From Devosia psychrophila (lineage in GTDB: Bacteria; Pseudomonadota; Alphaproteobacteria; Rhizobiales; Devosiaceae): 44,766 nt of DNA. The notes under the pieces are model-generated. The model was not told where the DNA came from, made no database searches, and saw nothing but the letters and a program-made list of their open reading frames with translations. Where the stretch lies: the NCBI RefSeq assembly GCF_000971275.1, contig NZ_LAPV01000125.1, forward strand, positions 1-44,766, written 5' to 3'. Both the position numbers and the translations under genes were made by a program. The stretch's first letter is position 1. Every line of letters begins with the position of its first letter. Positions 27,611 to 35,312 of the stretch are shown here, one piece after another.

Positions 27611-27622
27611 ATATTCGAATAT
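27611..27622. promoter_or_regulatory. Palindromic operator ATATTCGAATAT between bigR and the sulfur operon
   Basis: A perfect 12-base AT-rich palindrome lies 40 bases before the bigR start and 66 bases before the yeeE-like start. BigR and SqrR bind AT-rich dyads in their divergent promoters. The site could therefore repress both directions until sulfide or persulfide is sensed. Confidence 0.65.
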
Positions 27623-27687
27623 ATGAAGCAACGTAATTCGTCGGCGATCAGCCGAACCGCATAAACTTCATATCTCAAGATAGGTCC

Positions 27688-28116
27688 ATGATCACCACAT
27701 TCACACCCGTTGAGGCGCTGCTTGGCGGCTCCCTGATTGGAATTGCCGCTGTTGCGCTTATGGCTGTCCATGGCCGCGTCGCTGGAATGACCGGCATTCT
27801 CACCGGCGCGATCTTGCCTAAGGGCGACTGGGACTGGCGCGTAGCCTTCCTGGTCGGCGCGATCGCTGCGCCAGGTGTCATCACGCTGTTGACCGGCGTT
27901 GCGCTTCCGCTGCAGGCCGATCTTCCGTCCTGGGCCATCATCCTTGGCGGGCTTCTGGTGGGCATTGGGGTCACCTTCGGGGGCGGGTGCACCTCGGGAC
28001 ATGGCGTCTGCGGCATCGCCCGTCTGTCGAGGCGCTCCACCGTTGCCACGGCGACCTTCATGGCGGCCACCTTGGTCACCGTCTTCGTCATTCGCCACGT
28101 GCTGGGAGGCTTTTGA
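27688..28116 (+). CDS. YeeE/YedE (DUF395) membrane protein, first half-size unit
   Basis: A 142-residue membrane protein with about four helices. The YeeE/YedE signature GGGCTSGHGVCGIARLS holds Cys101 and Cys108, which in the YeeE family line a thiosulfate or sulfur-species channel. It is half the size of E. coli YeeE and overlaps the second unit (TGATG), so the pair probably forms one transporter, as in the PmpA/PmpB and BigR-operon pairs. Movement of sulfur species across the inner membrane is inferred. Confidence 0.86.
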   Translation: MITTFTPVEALLGGSLIGIAAVALMAVHGRVAGMTGILTGAILPKGDWDWRVAFLVGAIAAPGVITLLTGVALPLQADLPSWAIILGGLLVGIGVTFGGGCTSGHGVCGIARLSRRSTVATATFMAATLVTVFVIRHVLGGF

Positions 28117-28553
28117 TGCGCCGCGTCCTCTCCGCTTTGGCCATCGGACTGGTGTTCGGCGTCGGCATTGTCGTTTCCGGCATGGCCAACCCAGCCAAGG
28201 TCCTGAACTTCTTCGACGTCTTCGGCACCTGGGACCCCAGTCTGGCACTGGTGATGGCGTCGGCCCTCGCCGTGACTTTTCTTGGCTACAAAGTCGTTTT
28301 GCAGCGGCCCGCACCGGTCCTGGAGCGCACGTTCCACTTGCCCGCGAAGCGCCAGCTCGACCTGCCGTTGATCGGCGGCTCCGCACTTTTCGGCATCGGT
28401 TGGGGCATTGCTGGCTTCTGCCCTGGCGGCGCCATACCGGCGCTCGGGTCGGGACAGTCCAGCCCGATTACCTTCGTCGGCGCGATGATCGTCGGCATTC
28501 TCTTGGTCAATGGCTTGGGGGCCCTATCTGCTCGCCGCCGAGCGCTGGCCTGA
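28116..28553 (+). CDS. YeeE/YedE (DUF6691-like) membrane protein, second half-size unit
   Basis: A 145-residue membrane protein with the second-half signature SGMANPAKVLNFFDVFGTWD and the conserved IGWGIAGFCPGGAIPALGSG containing Cys102. The ATG at 28116 overlaps the preceding stop, so the longer frame that starts inside the first unit is not used. It completes the two-part sulfur transporter. Confidence 0.87.
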   Translation: MRRVLSALAIGLVFGVGIVVSGMANPAKVLNFFDVFGTWDPSLALVMASALAVTFLGYKVVLQRPAPVLERTFHLPAKRQLDLPLIGGSALFGIGWGIAGFCPGGAIPALGSGQSSPITFVGAMIVGILLVNGLGALSARRRALA

Positions 28554-28577
28554 TTTTTGAACCGAAAGGAGATTTCC

Positions 28578-29492
28578 ATGTACACCCAACCCATTCCCTT
28601 CGAACCCGAATTGACGGTGAAGCCGGAAGTCGTCGCCTTTTTCGACGAGCCGACCAACACCATCAGCTACATCGTCAAAGACCCGAATTCGGACGCCTGC
28701 GCCGTCATCGACTCGGTCATGGACTTCGACTACGCCTCCGGCAACATCGCCTATGATGGCGCCGACAGGATCATCCTGCACATCCAAGAACACGGCTGGG
28801 TGCTGCAATGGCTGATCGAGACGCATGTTCATGCTGACCATTTGTCCGCTGCGCCCTACATCCAGTCCAAACTGGGCGGCAAGCTCGGGATCGGTGATCA
28901 GATCTGCGTGGTGCAGGACACCTTCGGCAAGATTTTCAATGAAGGCACCGAGTTCCAGCGGGACGGGTCGCAATTCGACCGGCTGTTCAAGGATGGAGAT
29001 AGCTACCGGATCGGCACGCTGACTGCCCATACCCTGTTGACGCCAGGCCACACGCCGGCGGACATGGTGCATGTGATCGGCAACGCTGCCTTCGTTGGCG
29101 ACACCCTGTTCATGCCCGATGGCGGTTCTGCACGGGCCGACTTCCCAGGCGGCGATGCCCGCACGCTCTACCAATCCATCCAGCGCCTGCTGACTCTGCC
29201 GGGCGAAATGCGGCTCTTCATGTGCCACGACTATGGACCCAACGGCCGTGACATCCGGTGGGAATCGACCGTCGCCGAGCAACGCCACCACAACATCCAC
29301 GTTGGACACGGCACCTCCGAAGACGACTTCGTGAAGATGCGAGAGAACCGCGACAAGACGCTGTCCATGCCCAATCTCATCATCCCGTCCCTGCAGGTCA
29401 ACATGCGGGCCGGGCAACTGCCGCCCGCCGGGGATGACGGCAAGACCTACCTCAAAGTGCCCATCAATGGGCTGAACACCTCCAAGGAGTAA
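28578..29492 (+). CDS. blh: Persulfide dioxygenase-like metallo-beta-lactamase-fold protein (Blh type)
   Basis: A 304-residue MBL-fold protein. The metal motif is His83-X-His85-X-Asp87-His88 in ETHVHADHLS; further ligands are probably the His in LTPGHTPADMVH, the Asp in AFVGDTLF and the His in MCHDYG. This is the ETHE1/Blh persulfide dioxygenase pattern: oxidation of glutathione persulfide to sulfite. AAAGGAG (28565-28571) sets the ATG at 28578. In Agrobacterium and Xylella Blh is fused to a DUF442 domain; here that domain is the separate next gene. Confidence 0.86.
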   Translation: MYTQPIPFEPELTVKPEVVAFFDEPTNTISYIVKDPNSDACAVIDSVMDFDYASGNIAYDGADRIILHIQEHGWVLQWLIETHVHADHLSAAPYIQSKLGGKLGIGDQICVVQDTFGKIFNEGTEFQRDGSQFDRLFKDGDSYRIGTLTAHTLLTPGHTPADMVHVIGNAAFVGDTLFMPDGGSARADFPGGDARTLYQSIQRLLTLPGEMRLFMCHDYGPNGRDIRWESTVAEQRHHNIHVGHGTSEDDFVKMRENRDKTLSMPNLIIPSLQVNMRAGQLPPAGDDGKTYLKVPINGLNTSKE

Positions 29493-29498
29493 TCCCAT

Positions 29499-29822
29499 AT
29501 GGCAATTCAGAAAATCGACGAGCATTTCGCCCAGAGCCCCCAAATCCGGCCAGATGATGTCAGCCTCATCGCGGAGGCCGGCTACAGGGCTATCATCTGC
29601 GCCCGCCCGGATGGCGAGGACGCGGGGCAACCCTCTTTTGCCGAGATCGCCGAGGTAGCGGAGCGGTTTGGGCTCAAGGCGTACCACATCCCGGTCTCGG
29701 GTCAGCTGACCGAAAGCCATCTCATCCGCTTTGAGCAGGCTCGCGCCGAAACCGATGGTCCGATCCTCGGCTACTGCCGTTCGGGCGGCCGCGCCGGCAG
29801 CCTCTACGCTGCCTCACTCTGA
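29499..29822 (+). CDS. DUF442/TIGR01244 sulfurtransferase-phosphatase-fold protein
   Basis: A 107-residue protein with the Cys-X5-Arg loop GYCRSGGRAGSL (Cys93, Arg98), the dual-specificity-phosphatase-like rhodanese signature of the TIGR01244 family. It starts seven bases after the MBL gene. It is likely to handle sulfane sulfur with the MBL protein, as its homologue does when fused in Blh. Confidence 0.86.
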   Translation: MAIQKIDEHFAQSPQIRPDDVSLIAEAGYRAIICARPDGEDAGQPSFAEIAEVAERFGLKAYHIPVSGQLTESHLIRFEQARAETDGPILGYCRSGGRAGSLYAASL

Positions 29823-29836
29823 CTGAAAGGACGACG

Positions 29837-30622
29837 ATGTTCCTGGAACCCCTTCAATACCTGCTGGGCGCATTTTCCGGCAGCCTGGTGGGCTTTTCCC
29901 TCGGCCTATTCGGCGGCGGCGGCTCCATCCTGGCCGTGCCGCTGATGGTCTATGTTGTTGGGGTTCCGGTCGCGCACGTGGCCATCGGCACCAGCGCCTT
30001 CGCGGTGGCGGCCAATGCTGCCATGAACCTGGTGACACATGCCCGCAAAGGCAACGTGATCTGGCGCTGTGCTCTGATGTACACGGCGGCGGGCATCGCC
30101 GGAGCCTTCGCAGGTTCCACCCTCGGCAAGGCCATGGATGGGGATAAGCTTCTGTTCCTATTTGCCATCCTCATGCTGGTCGTGGGCGTGCTGATGTTCA
30201 AGGGACGCGGTAATCCGGGCATCGATGGCGCAACATGCAATCGGGAAAAGGCGCCGAAGGTCCTCGGCTATGGCGGGCTCACTGGCGCTTTTTCCGGCTT
30301 CTTCGGCATCGGCGGTGGGTTCCTGATCGTTCCCGGACTGGTTGCCTCCACTGGCATGCCGATCCTCAATGCCATTGGCTCCTCGCTGGTCGCCGTCACT
30401 GCCTTCGGGCTCACGACTGCCCTCAGCTACGCCTTCTCTGGGCTGGTCGACTGGCCTCTGGCCGCGGTGTTCATCGGCGGCGGGTTTGTCGGCGGGTTGT
30501 TGGGCGCTCGGCTCGCCGGGGTGCTGGCCCGCCAGAAGGGACTGCTGAACATCGCCTTCGCCGGTCTGATCGTGGTCGTCGCAGTCTATATGGCCGCTCA
30601 GACCGTTACCGCATTCATCTGA
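29837..30622 (+). CDS. TauE/SafE-family sulfite exporter
   Basis: A 261-residue inner-membrane protein with about eight helices and the two-fold TauE/SafE repeats (FSLGLFGGGGSILAVPLMVY; GAFSGFFGIGGGFLIVPGLV). Its place after a persulfide dioxygenase fits export of the sulfite it produces, as proposed for BigR operons. A start codon follows GAAAGGACGACG closely. No lesion was seen. Confidence 0.88.
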   Translation: MFLEPLQYLLGAFSGSLVGFSLGLFGGGGSILAVPLMVYVVGVPVAHVAIGTSAFAVAANAAMNLVTHARKGNVIWRCALMYTAAGIAGAFAGSTLGKAMDGDKLLFLFAILMLVVGVLMFKGRGNPGIDGATCNREKAPKVLGYGGLTGAFSGFFGIGGGFLIVPGLVASTGMPILNAIGSSLVAVTAFGLTTALSYAFSGLVDWPLAAVFIGGGFVGGLLGARLAGVLARQKGLLNIAFAGLIVVVAVYMAAQTVTAFI

Positions 30623-30636
30623 CAAGGAGAACGAGT

Positions 30637-31020
30637 ATGTACACCTTCGACAAGCAGCTCAACACAACGTTCGAGGCAGCGGTGACCCGCACAAGGGAAG
30701 TGCTTGCCGCCCATGGCTTCGGCGTCCTCACCGAAATCGATGTGCAAAAAACCATGAAGGCCAAGCTTGAGGTGGATATGCCAGGCTACGTGATTTTGGG
30801 CGCCTGCAACCCCAAGATGGCCTATGAGGCTCTTAAATTGGAACCCCGCGTTGGCGCCATGCTCCCGTGCAATGTGATCGTGCGGGAGTTGGACGGCGGC
30901 AGCGTCGAAGTCAGCGCCATCGACCCCGTCGCGTCCATGACTGCAATCGACAATGATGCCCTTCACGCGGTCGCAGGCACTGTCCGAACCATGCTGTCGG
31001 ACGTTATCCAGGCGCTTTGA
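30637..31020 (+). CDS. DUF302-domain protein
   Basis: A 127-residue soluble protein of the DUF302 family (FDKQLNTTFEAAVTRTREVL; HGFGVLTEIDVQKTMKAKL; ILGACNPKMAYEALKLEP). AAGGAGA (30624-30630) sets the start, so the longer frame open upstream is rejected. It contains conserved Cys in ILGACNP and LPCNV. The biochemical role of DUF302 proteins is not known to me. Its position as last gene of the sulfur operon suggests a part in sulfane-sulfur handling. Confidence 0.85.
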   Translation: MYTFDKQLNTTFEAAVTRTREVLAAHGFGVLTEIDVQKTMKAKLEVDMPGYVILGACNPKMAYEALKLEPRVGAMLPCNVIVRELDGGSVEVSAIDPVASMTAIDNDALHAVAGTVRTMLSDVIQAL

Positions 31021-31033
31021 CATCCGCATTCGA

Positions 31034-31059
31034 GGAAGGCCGGGGCGACCCGGCCTTCC
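31034..31059. terminator. Strong hairpin after the sulfur operon
   Basis: An 11-bp perfect stem, GGAAGGCCGGG / CCCGGCCTTCC, with a GCGA tetraloop. It lies between the DUF302 stop and the convergent L,D-transpeptidase stop, so it may serve both strands. The following bases (gttgcatc) are only modestly T-rich. Confidence 0.78.
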
Positions 31060-31069
31060 GTTGCATCGT

Positions 31070-31741
31070 CTATTGCACGACCACTATCGGGGCTCCCCAT
31101 CTGACCCGGCCGTAAAGGTCGATGACATCCTGGAAGAGCAGTCGAACGCATCCACTGGAAACCGCCTGACCGATTGATCGGGCATCCATGTTCCCGTGCA
31201 GGCGATAGAGCGTGTCCCGATTTCCCTGGTGGATGTAGAGCGCCCGCGGCCCCAAGGGGTTCTCAAGGGCAGGTTCCATTCCATGGCGGTACGGCTCGAG
31301 TTCTGGTTGCCGGTCGATCATCTCAGACGGAGGCGTCCAGGTCGGCCATTCCCGCCCATAGGCAACATGACCGCGGCCTTCCCAGGCGAAGCCGTCACGA
31401 CCGATGCCGACACCGTAGCGCATCGCCCGCCCATCCTCCATAGTCCAGTATAAAAGCCGACTGGGCGTATCGACAACTACGGTGCCGGGCTTCTCGCCGG
31501 TGGTGTTGGTGACCTCCTGCCGCCAGTAAATCGGATCGATCAGATGGATATCGGCTGCAGGAATTGGAAAACGTTCGTTGGGGAGAGCCGCATACATAGC
31601 GCGGTATTCCGGAGGTATGGCTGGTGACGGCGGGGTGACAGGCACTTTGGGAGTAGTGGTCGCACAACCGGCAAGCGCCAAAACGGCAAGGCTCGAAGCG
31701 CCCAGCATCATGTGCCGGCGCGAAATTGTATGTGAATGCAT
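31070..31741 (-). CDS. L,D-transpeptidase (YkuD/ErfK family) lipoprotein
   Basis: A 223-residue exported protein. Residues 1-26 form a signal with a double-Arg start (ISRRHMMLGASSLAVL) and lipobox LAGC at Cys26, so it is probably an outer- or inner-membrane lipoprotein. The catalytic YkuD motif is YRLHGNMDARSIGQAVSSGC followed by VRL, with His and Cys in the HX14-17-SSGCVR pattern. It cross-links peptidoglycan or attaches proteins to it. The ATG at 31741 is preferred to the one at 31774, since it starts the signal sequence directly. Confidence 0.87.
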   Translation of the reverse strand: MHSHTISRRHMMLGASSLAVLALAGCATTTPKVPVTPPSPAIPPEYRAMYAALPNERFPIPAADIHLIDPIYWRQEVTNTTGEKPGTVVVDTPSRLLYWTMEDGRAMRYGVGIGRDGFAWEGRGHVAYGREWPTWTPPSEMIDRQPELEPYRHGMEPALENPLGPRALYIHQGNRDTLYRLHGNMDARSIGQAVSSGCVRLLFQDVIDLYGRVRWGAPIVVVQ

Positions 31742-31819
31742 GTGTTCCAGAGCAGCCGACAGGCTGCCTCTCAAAGGATCAGGACAAGGGACTGAGCCGG
31801 CTTCAGTATGCCGGCGTAC

Positions 31820-32158
31820 CTAAACGCTTTGCGGAGGTCGGAAACGCCCGCCGTTCGTCAGGGAGAGACTGCCGTTCCGTGCCGGGAAAGAAAATTCCGC
31901 GAATTGCTGCTCGAACATGCACTCCGCTGCCAATGGCATCACAGCAGCCAACTGCTGGCATGAAACGGCTTTGCCGTTAATCTTCTTCGAACAAGGCTTG
32001 TAGGCCAAAGCACTCTCGCCGGCTGCGTCTGCTTCAACGCACAGCTCCTGGTTTTCCACCGTCCAAAAATTTCCGGTTGCGGCGGCTGCGGCCATCGTCG
32101 GACTCGACATGGAAGCCAATCCGAACAGCACAACAATAAGCAGCCAAAACCTATTCAT
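31820..32158 (-). CDS. Small secreted cysteine-containing protein, unknown function
   Basis: A 112-residue frame with a clear Sec signal peptide (MNRFWLLIVVLFGLASMSSP, then TMAAAAATGNF) and four cysteines in the mature part (about residues 40, 56, 67, 80). No family is recognised. It lies upstream of the L,D-transpeptidase on the same strand and could share a transcript. The ribosome site is weak and the codon usage only fair, so it may be a genuine orphan or a decayed gene. Confidence 0.55.
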   Translation of the reverse strand: MNRFWLLIVVLFGLASMSSPTMAAAAATGNFWTVENQELCVEADAAGESALAYKPCSKKINGKAVSCQQLAAVMPLAAECMFEQQFAEFSFPARNGSLSLTNGGRFRPPQSV

Positions 32159-32483
32159 GAGTATCTTCTAATGCATGATGGTAAGGGATGCGAGGTGTCG
32201 CAAGCGAAAGTGTGCGTGCGTTGCATCTGTATCACGGTTCTTATTTAGGTGGTCCGTTTGGAGCAAGTGTGCCTCCCAAAACGGACAGGCTGTTTCCGCC
32301 TGCTGAACAGTCAGAATGCGTCAAAATCGGCCGTCCAGCGAGCGGGGCCATGTCCCAAAGCTCCGAGCTTGGCGCGTACTTCAGGATGGAGGTAAGCCCT
32401 GTAGCGTACCTCCGAGCACCTGTTCGTGCAGATCGAAAGCGGGCTAGCTAGCGGACCTGGTCGATCGAGACCTCGAAGTCGCG
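32159..32483. repeat. Intergenic stretch with a GTCCGTTT palindromic repeat
   Basis: No gene is seen. The notable element is GTCCGTTT (32252-32259) with AAAACGGAC (32278-32286), a diverged copy of the palindrome at 8269-8302. The rest has short frames on both strands without family resemblance. Confidence 0.5.
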
Positions 32484-32786
32484 GCTGTTCACGTCGGTGC
32501 GGCGCTGGCCGAGGTAGTAGGTCGCTTCGCGTTTGGGCGTGACTGCTTCAGAGCAGTCGCCGATCTGGCTGGCGGCGGGCATCCCGTTATTGATCGCGTT
32601 CGCATGGTTGCTGACGCCGGCGCCAGCCGAGCATGCCCGGCGCGTTTGCCGCCTATGGTTTGTGTCTACATTGTCGCGTCATTGCTTAGGCTGTGGCTGG
32701 TGGCACGGCCCGGGGCCGTAGGGACCTTTTGGGGGTGCCCTGCACTGGTCGCCGCCGCCATCATACTTTTCGCGCCGCGCGGCTAA
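32484..32786 (+). pseudogene. YnfA-family (UPF0060) membrane protein, multiply frameshifted
   Basis: Pieces of one small YnfA-type membrane protein can be read in successive frames: VGAALAEVVGRFAF (about 32493-32534), then SPIWLAAGIPLLIAFAWLLT (from 32557), then GAFAAYG (32639), then VYIVASLLRLWLV and ALVAAAIILFAPRG ending at the TAA at 32784-32786. Family members read AEIxGCFAFWAWLR, SPLWLxPG, AYAAYGGxYIVASLLWLW and AxxILFGPR in this order over 108 residues. At least three frame changes, and no start codon, show that the gene is dead. YnfA-type proteins are linked to small-molecule export in some bacteria. Confidence 0.72.
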
Positions 32787-33417
32787 TGTCCACCTGGCAC
32801 TACTCTGAGACCTAAGATCCATCGTTTGAAAGTCCGCTATTGCCTCCCTGCCGCCCAGAGCTGCCTGTCCGCTTGCGTGACCCCAATCCGGCCATACGCG
32901 CTCCAGTTATAGAATCCTGATAGCTGCCATTTGTACGAGCCCCGATTTCCTGGCCGCGCCCCATGGATGTCGAAAGTGCGCCGGTGTGGAACGGCCTCAA
33001 GAAAGCTGCCTGTCTCCTATCCACCCCTAAATGACCGATTGAACCCGCCACCCCATTTCGGACGTTCGGAGTTAGCTAAGAGGTGCCCGGAAGCTGTCAT
33101 TGGTTGCATTCGCAACCTAGCATCCTTGGCCCTAATTCAGGTTGCCGTCAGATAGCGTTCGCCGTTGGAGTGAACAGCCCATGCGCAGTCTGTCGCTAAT
33201 CTTTCCGCGCCGACACCCCAACCAATAGGTTACGCTCGCGCTGGTCCTCGTTGCGCTGTCTGTTGCCGGCTTTGCCGCTGTTCATAAGCTTAGGCCGTCA
33301 CCCTCCAGCCACGGGCTCGGCAACGTGTCCGATTTCGTCGCCATCACCAAAGACGTTCATATCCTGGAGCATTCCGGAGCGCTGTGCTTGTGGCCGTGCA
33401 CCAACGGTCGAAAGATA
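32787..33417. other. Decayed intergenic stretch
   Basis: No intact gene. At 32993-33120 sequence related to other palindromic repeats appears (CCATTTCGGACGTTCGG region). One broken frame is annotated separately (33181-33528). The sequence composition is AT-richer and irregular compared with the flanking genes. Confidence 0.5.
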
Positions 33418-33528
33418 TTAGCCGAGTGCTGGGACACGTTTTGTTTTTCCGCTCAGAGCTGCCCCAAAAGACAGGCTGGCGGGAAATCGACCGATAACCG
33501 CTTGCATGAGCTTTGCGCCGCTGGATGA
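33181..33528 (+). pseudogene. Possible broken exported protein gene
   Basis: An ATG at 33181 begins MRSLSLIFPRRHPNQ, meets TAG at 33226-33228, then continues in the same frame with a signal-like VTLALVLVALSVAGFAAVHK and about 80 more residues to a stop at 33528. A Gln-to-stop change would explain the break. No family is recognised. The final third overlaps the end of the oxidoreductase gene on the other strand, which argues against that part being coding. Confidence 0.25.
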
Positions 33529-34605
33529 GGCTGCAACGCTCGACAGGATTGCCGCTAGCTGTATGCGCATCTCAAACTGGTTGCGCCATGCGGCCCCATA
33601 GGACTTTCCAGCAGCCGTCCGTGCGCTAATGCCCCAATGTTCATGCCGTTCAAGTTGTGCCGCCAGTATCCATCCAGATTGCAATGCCATGGCGATACCC
33701 TCGGCAATTATCGGATGGGATTCCCCAGCAATATTGCCCACTCGAAATACGTCGTTATCGTAGGCAGCGCGGATACCGGGCCGTATCGGACCGGCCGCCA
33801 GCCAGGGTCCTGCGAGTTCTGCTCCATGCAGGGCTTCGGCCACGCCCGGGCACGACCTGAGAATGTGGTTGTAGGTCGCTTCTGCAGCGCTGATGTTGGG
33901 GCTGGCCTGGCGTGCCAGAGCGAGAGCATCGCGGCGCATGCAAAATGACAGCGACAAGCGGTCGTGGTCGGCCCAGACCATTCCGCCATAACCGCCGGGA
34001 AAAGCAATCAGCGGCATAAGATCAGAGGCTAATCTCCCACCCAGAAAATGGGCCTTAAAGCCCAGGAAGTCATGCGGACGATTGATTTTGGCAAGATTGG
34101 TCGAAAGCTTGCCTGGTTCCCATGATCCGTGAGCCGCCACGATGACGGGCGCATCGAGCTGACCCTTTGCAGCTCCCGACTCAATTGCAACAACGGAACG
34201 CTCTTTGCCCCTGACAAGGCCTGTTGCTCGCCAGGGTTGAAAGACCGACACCCCGGCCGCGATTGCAGCATCCAATAAGAGCTCGTCCAGAATGTCCCGA
34301 CCGAGCGCGCGACCAAAGGTTGCCCCTTGGCCCTTTGGCATCGGCGCCTCGACGGGGTGGCCGGAAGCGAATAACGCGACGCGCCTGACTTCGGGACCGG
34401 CTTGGTTGCGAAACTGTGCTCCGACCCCCAATCGGTCAAGGAGATCGACATTGGTGGCGGAAGTGAATTCACCGCAAACCTTGCGGCGTGGAAACTCGCT
34501 GCGTTCGATAATCGCCACCGATCGACCTTGCCTGGCCAGAGCGATGGCAGTTGCGGTGCCGGCGGGTCCAGCACCAATGATGATAGCATCGAATTGGGTG
34601 TTCAT
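33418..34605 (-). CDS. FAD-dependent oxidoreductase, geranylgeranyl-reductase-like
   Basis: A 395-residue flavoprotein. The FAD-binding Rossmann motif is at the N-terminus (FDAIIIGAGPAGTATAIALA), followed by RRKVCGEFTS, the CGE(F/Y) signature of the geranylgeranyl reductase/halogenase-like group, and a later GNIAGESHPIIAEGIAMALQ segment matching the FAD-diphosphate motif. The ATG at 34605 overlaps the methyltransferase stop (ATGA); the open frame upstream is not used. It is the third gene of a type III polyketide cluster and probably oxidises or hydroxylates the polyketide. Substrate is unknown. Confidence 0.85.
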   Translation of the reverse strand: MNTQFDAIIIGAGPAGTATAIALARQGRSVAIIERSEFPRRKVCGEFTSATNVDLLDRLGVGAQFRNQAGPEVRRVALFASGHPVEAPMPKGQGATFGRALGRDILDELLLDAAIAAGVSVFQPWRATGLVRGKERSVVAIESGAAKGQLDAPVIVAAHGSWEPGKLSTNLAKINRPHDFLGFKAHFLGGRLASDLMPLIAFPGGYGGMVWADHDRLSLSFCMRRDALALARQASPNISAAEATYNHILRSCPGVAEALHGAELAGPWLAAGPIRPGIRAAYDNDVFRVGNIAGESHPIIAEGIAMALQSGWILAAQLERHEHWGISARTAAGKSYGAAWRNQFEMRIQLAAILSSVAASSSGAKLMQAVIGRFPASLSFGAALSGKTKRVPALG

Positions 34606-35312
34606 CGATCTGCTGCTCGCGCCGCGAAAGCATGAGTGAACGGGCCGACGCGGCGCTCGTCGAGGTTCATAGCCGATTGCCGTGGCCAAAGGCGGGACAG
34701 CTCCCTGCCAGAAAAGCCGGCGCGTACGCTGGCAGCCGAGTCATGCAACGTGACGTCATTGGCGCCGATCGCCCTCAACCACCCAGTACTCCACAACGCC
34801 AAACCGCTGCGTCGGGGCTCCGTTGCCAGGAAGCAGGGCGTTACCCCCGACGTCGCGGCCAAAAGATTCCGTAACTGCAGTTCTGTGAAGTGATGCAGAA
34901 AAAGATTGGTGGTAACAGCATCAAAACGGCCATCTTGAGGTTTATCGATCCAGTCGAAGACGTCAGCGACAACGGGTTTGACCCGCCAACCCAGTAAATC
35001 GAAGTCGGCACGGACCTTTGGCGTCATGAGGTCGGCTTGATCCAGAGTGACCAGCTCAACGTTGGACCAACCTTTCCCAAGCCTGCGGGCGACCGAAAGC
35101 ATGAACCGGCCATCGCCGGCGCCCAACTCCAAAATGCGCAGGGGTTTGCGTTCGAGGTTGGTCCGCATCAGCCTTGTCATGATCGCGCTTTGAAACATGA
35201 CCGCATTGACGCGGACCAGATCGCTCCGGGACGCAATTGCGCGTGGATCGTTGGCAGGAAGGGTATCGAGCAGTTCCGACTCTATGACCCTTTGGGACGC
35301 TGGACGGGCCAT
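34602..35312 (-). CDS. Class I SAM-dependent methyltransferase
   Basis: A 236-residue enzyme. Motif I is LRILELGAGDGRFML, followed by VELVTLDQADLM (acidic residue for SAM ribose) and FDAVTTNLFLHHF (motif IV/post). The start at 35312 shares a base with the polyketide synthase stop (TGATG), so expression is coupled and the longer upstream frame is unused. It is likely to methylate the product of the type III synthase, as in other bacterial alkylpyrone or alkylresorcinol clusters. Confidence 0.87.
   Translation of the reverse strand: MARPASQRVIESELLDTLPANDPRAIASRSDLVRVNAVMFQSAIMTRLMRTNLERKPLRILELGAGDGRFMLSVARRLGKGWSNVELVTLDQADLMTPKVRADFDLLGWRVKPVVADVFDWIDKPQDGRFDAVTTNLFLHHFTELQLRNLLAATSGVTPCFLATEPRRSGLALWSTGWLRAIGANDVTLHDSAASVRAGFSGRELSRLWPRQSAMNLDERRVGPFTHAFAARAADR

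Noticed and set aside
28524..29720. 398-codon frame antisense to the persulfide dioxygenase-like gene
   Set aside because: It is a shadow of two intact genes with good ribosome sites and conserved motifs.
30235..30636. N-terminal extension of the DUF302 frame
   Set aside because: It lies within the TauE/SafE gene in another frame, and the true start has AAGGAGA before it.
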